NCBI GenBank assembly: GCA_019638675.1
Contig: JAHBTE010000001.1
Span: forward strand, 1,458,605-1,522,604
Direction: 5' to 3'
Length of the DNA: 64,000 nt
Source of the DNA: Fimbriimonadaceae bacterium
GTDB taxonomy: Bacteria > Armatimonadota > Fimbriimonadia > Fimbriimonadales > Fimbriimonadaceae
Below the pieces are notes generated by a model. It made no database searches, was not told the DNA's origin, and saw only the letters and a program-made list of their open reading frames with translations. Below, one piece after another: positions 61,807-64,000 of this stretch (positions are counted from its first letter, which is position 1; the number at the start of each line of letters is the position of its first letter). The position numbers were made by a program, and so were the translations under genes.

Positions 61807-62985
61807 CTACTTAATGTAAGCCCGGTTACTTTTCGGGCGGTTACCCATGTTCTTAAAATCTGTCGCCACGCCGCGGAGGGTATGCAGAGCTGAAGCCCGG
61901 GCAACTGATGCCTTCGCATGTTGTGGATCAACTGCATCCATTTGCGCCATAAAGGTTTGCCATGCATCCTGGTTGTAGATCGCCAGAGTTCGGCCCTGAG
62001 CGAGCGCAACTTCGTCGTTGTATCGCTTGAGCGCGTTTAGGTAGCTGTTGCGAAGCCGAGCTTTGTCAATCGCTTGAGGCTCTTGCTGATAACGCAGAAT
62101 CTTGTAAGTGACAAAGAATTCATAGGCAATGACCGTGCCTACAAAAAGCAACGCAAGACCACCTGCGGCTACAACGGGACTTTCCAGTCCCCGGGCCGTG
62201 GAAAGCCTTTGCATATCCACTTGCATAAATGCGAGCAGAGTTCCTACCAGGGCGACGGTCATTCCGATCAGCAATCCAATCGCCATTTTCCGACCCAGCA
62301 TTTGTCCAGCTGTTCTAATTTCTTTAAATCCTTCACCAGGAGAGATTGCGGCAATCATCATCATGATGAATCGCACCATAAAGGTAATCCCGTAGCTAAG
62401 CGCTATTGCGAGCACAGTGGCAAAAACGAACTTAGTATTGGAAGTTCCAGTGCCGAGTACAGGCTCCATGAGTACGGAAGCCAACGGGATAAGCAAATAA
62501 GCCTTGAGGACAACCGCTACGAGTAGAGCAAAAATGCCTCCCGTAAGCTTTTTTGTGGTCGCATGGCTGTGGCTAAGCGCGGTGAGATAAACTTTTTCTA
62601 GGCTTTGAGCATCCATGTACTTTGGTGCTTTAACCCGTCCGCCGATTGCGCGACAATCTTCGATAAATTCGTTTGCGCGGGCACTGAATCCGCCGTTGAG
62701 TTCTTCATCGCGTTGGAGTGCTTCGTAACTTGCGTGCCATTGCTGAGTCTGCCGGACGTAAGCTTGAAGGAACTGCTTGGCTTCCCAAACGTGACGGCTC
62801 ATAAAGCCGAGCGAAAGCATATCGCCTTCTACGGTTCGAGCAAGTTCATCTCGCTCAAAATCGGTAACCATCCGAGGCTGTTCTTGAGCAAGTTGTTGTT
62901 CAGGATTCGGACGCGAGACGATCCGTTCCCGAATTGGTGGTGCGGGAATTGCAGGCGGTGTGTTCGTTGGAAAAGTTGTGCTCAT
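61807..62985 (-). CDS. Multi-pass membrane protein between two vWA genes
   Basis: The 392-residue protein has a helical cytoplasmic N-terminal part (about 1-150, with FERDELARTVEGDMLSLGFMSRHVW). Four membrane helices follow (IFALLVAVVLKAYLLIPLASV, FVFATVLAIALSYGITFMV, AIGLLIGMTVALVGTLLAFM, VVAAGGLALLFVGTVIAYEFF), and a positively charged C-terminal domain closes the chain. No named family is recognised. The start overlaps the upstream vWA lipoprotein gene by four bases, and the next vWA gene begins 11 bases after its stop, so all are one unit. Confidence 0.75.
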   Translation of the reverse strand: MSTTFPTNTPPAIPAPPIRERIVSRPNPEQQLAQEQPRMVTDFERDELARTVEGDMLSLGFMSRHVWEAKQFLQAYVRQTQQWHASYEALQRDEELNGGFSARANEFIEDCRAIGGRVKAPKYMDAQSLEKVYLTALSHSHATTKKLTGGIFALLVAVVLKAYLLIPLASVLMEPVLGTGTSNTKFVFATVLAIALSYGITFMVRFIMMMIAAISPGEGFKEIRTAGQMLGRKMAIGLLIGMTVALVGTLLAFMQVDMQRLSTARGLESPVVAAGGLALLFVGTVIAYEFFVTYKILRYQQEPQAIDKARLRNSYLNALKRYNDEVALAQGRTLAIYNQDAWQTFMAQMDAVDPQHAKASVARASALHTLRGVATDFKNMGNRPKSNRAYIK

Positions 62986-63752
62986 TCGCTCGTCTCGGAG
63001 GTAGCACCATCCGCGGCACTACTAGAATTGTTTTTTGCTTGTGTGATCAAAGCTTGTATCGCTTTTTGGGATTGGGCAAGCATCGGTTCGCCACCCGTCA
63101 GAGTGATATCGAAATACTGCTTGGGCATATCACCCATTGCACCCAAGATGAATCGGTCGCGCACCACTGAGTCAAGGTTCGTGATTTTCTTCGTGCCATC
63201 CGCATTAAGTCCGAGGAAAATAATCATCGGTGCATTTGGAATATCTCGAAGGACTTCTGCTTCCTTAGAGAGAGTGCTTGGATCGTCTTCAAACCCGCCA
63301 TCGGTGACAAAAATGCCAATGACTTGCTTATCTGGGTTGCGCGCGCACTGCGCCTCCAAATCTCGAAATGCTAAAGCTAAGTTTGTACCCTTAGACTTTT
63401 TGCTATCGCCATGCGGATCATTCTCATACTGATCCACGATTTCTTGCATGATGGCCCGGCTGGCAATCGTGGTTTTCATTTTGGAAACATCTTGGGCGTA
63501 CCAGTGAACCGTGGTTGTAATCGCATCAGGATAGAAGTCCATGAGGTTCACCAGTTGCTGACCAATATCTGCCCGGAGATGCTTTGCCGAGCCAGATCGA
63601 TCTAAATATACGTGGGCAACAACTCCTTCAGTCGTGGGCTCGGTTGGCCTAAACGTATCTCTACCGACTTGCTCTTTGACGCTTTCAACCGCGCCACATC
63701 CCACAAGTGCTAGCGAACAAATCGCTAAAAACAGCATCCCAACGCGTTTCAC
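62982..63752 (-). CDS. von Willebrand A domain lipoprotein
   Basis: The protein begins at GTG 63752 with a short lipoprotein signal (KRVGMLFLAICSLALVGC), then a vWA domain with MIDAS in VAHVYLDRSGSAKHL. The Thr site is KSKGTNLALAF, and VIGIFVTDGGFEDDP is the third metal loop. The frame also opens further upstream (63794, 63845 and 63860), but those give an unusually long leader. The C-terminal 50 residues are Gln/Ser/Ala-rich. It is the first gene of the five-gene vWA unit. The Cys would carry a lipid, placing the domain outside the inner membrane. Confidence 0.8.
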   Translation of the reverse strand: MKRVGMLFLAICSLALVGCGAVESVKEQVGRDTFRPTEPTTEGVVAHVYLDRSGSAKHLRADIGQQLVNLMDFYPDAITTTVHWYAQDVSKMKTTIASRAIMQEIVDQYENDPHGDSKKSKGTNLALAFRDLEAQCARNPDKQVIGIFVTDGGFEDDPSTLSKEAEVLRDIPNAPMIIFLGLNADGTKKITNLDSVVRDRFILGAMGDMPKQYFDITLTGGEPMLAQSQKAIQALITQAKNNSSSAADGATSETSE

Positions 63753-63892
63753 ACCACAAGATACGCTAAAAGTAGGGTGCGGTTTCGCCCGCATTTTTAA
63801 TAAATTTTCGCTATTTACTGGCGGGATTACTGGGTTATTGCTCATGTTCTTGAATTGCACAACGAAAAAATGTTGTTTCTGATTCCCTAATT

Positions 63893-64000
63893 ATGAAATT
63901 TTCTCGGGCTGGTAGGCTAGAAATCGTGGCAGGCAAAGAATCGGGGAAGTCACCCAAGACAATTTTAAGCAAAACCGGGGTTCGCGATATCCAGCGCGAA
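63893..64000 (+). CDS. Partial ORF at the window edge, unknown
   Basis: The frame from ATG 63893 stays open for 36 codons to the end of the window. The residues begin KFSRAGRLEIVAGKESGKSP, with a Lys/Thr/Ser-rich continuation; GTG 63926 or nearby could be an alternative start. Nothing is recognised. It is divergent from the vWA operon. Confidence 0.35.
   Translation, partial: MKFSRAGRLEIVAGKESGKSPKTILSKTGVRDIQRE

Overview
The window looks like a chromosomal segment of a flagellated bacterium with an outer membrane, most plausibly a member of Armatimonadota close to Fimbriimonas. That placement is an inference, not a search result. It rests on a full flagellar export block, an outer-membrane beta-barrel relic and a TonB plug domain, a PEP-CTERM protein, a McsB-type arginine kinase, and many lineage-specific membrane and secreted proteins. 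By eye the base composition is moderate throughout. Genes are densely packed and many stop/start pairs overlap by one to four bases.

Layout. 1-2.6 kb: the 3' part of tRNA-Gly and two broken genes (an A7 frameshift and an in-frame TAA). 2.7-5.8 kb: minus-strand cofactor block (birA, nadC, a PH-like protein, an orphan McsB-like kinase). 6.2-11.7 kb: flagellar operon fliM-fliN/Y-fliO-fliP-fliQ-fliR-flhB. 11.8-20.5 kb: a secreted metallopeptidase-like protein, trxB, a five-PAS diguanylate cyclase, an M42 aminopeptidase, an acyl-CoA carboxylase beta subunit. 20.5-24.8 kb: rocD-pheS-pheT. 24.9-31.4 kb: orphan FliL-like protein, a GT-C glycosyltransferase, a plug-domain/helical chimera, hemW, a small membrane ORF with an internal UGA, pgk. 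32.4-42.1 kb: an HK97-type capsid and tail module without recognisable terminase, portal, tape measure or integrase. 42-52.7 kb: SGNH/PEP-CTERM protein, sugar and methyl transferases, DinB proteins, an N-acyl-D-amino-acid deacylase-like enzyme, a Gly/Cys-rich membrane protein, FG-GAP and kelch proteins. 52.76-54.20 kb: a minimal element integrated in tRNA-Leu(CAG). 54.4-64 kb: thioredoxin-like protein, a MarR unit, an EF-G-like GTPase, and a five-gene von Willebrand A operon.

The strongest candidates for something new are: (1) the ORF at 30192-30022 between pgk and hemW, where UGA sits in a UxxC context between two membrane helices and is followed by a SECIS-like hairpin; (2) a CTT-TGA +1 frameshift candidate, like the prfB site, joining the two tail-chaperone ORFs at 36.7 kb; (3) the capsid-tail module lacking packaging genes; and (4) the 1.4-kb tRNA-Leu element carrying one Ntn-hydrolase-like gene. 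All assignments come from reading motifs by eye. No database search, structure prediction or free-energy calculation was run.
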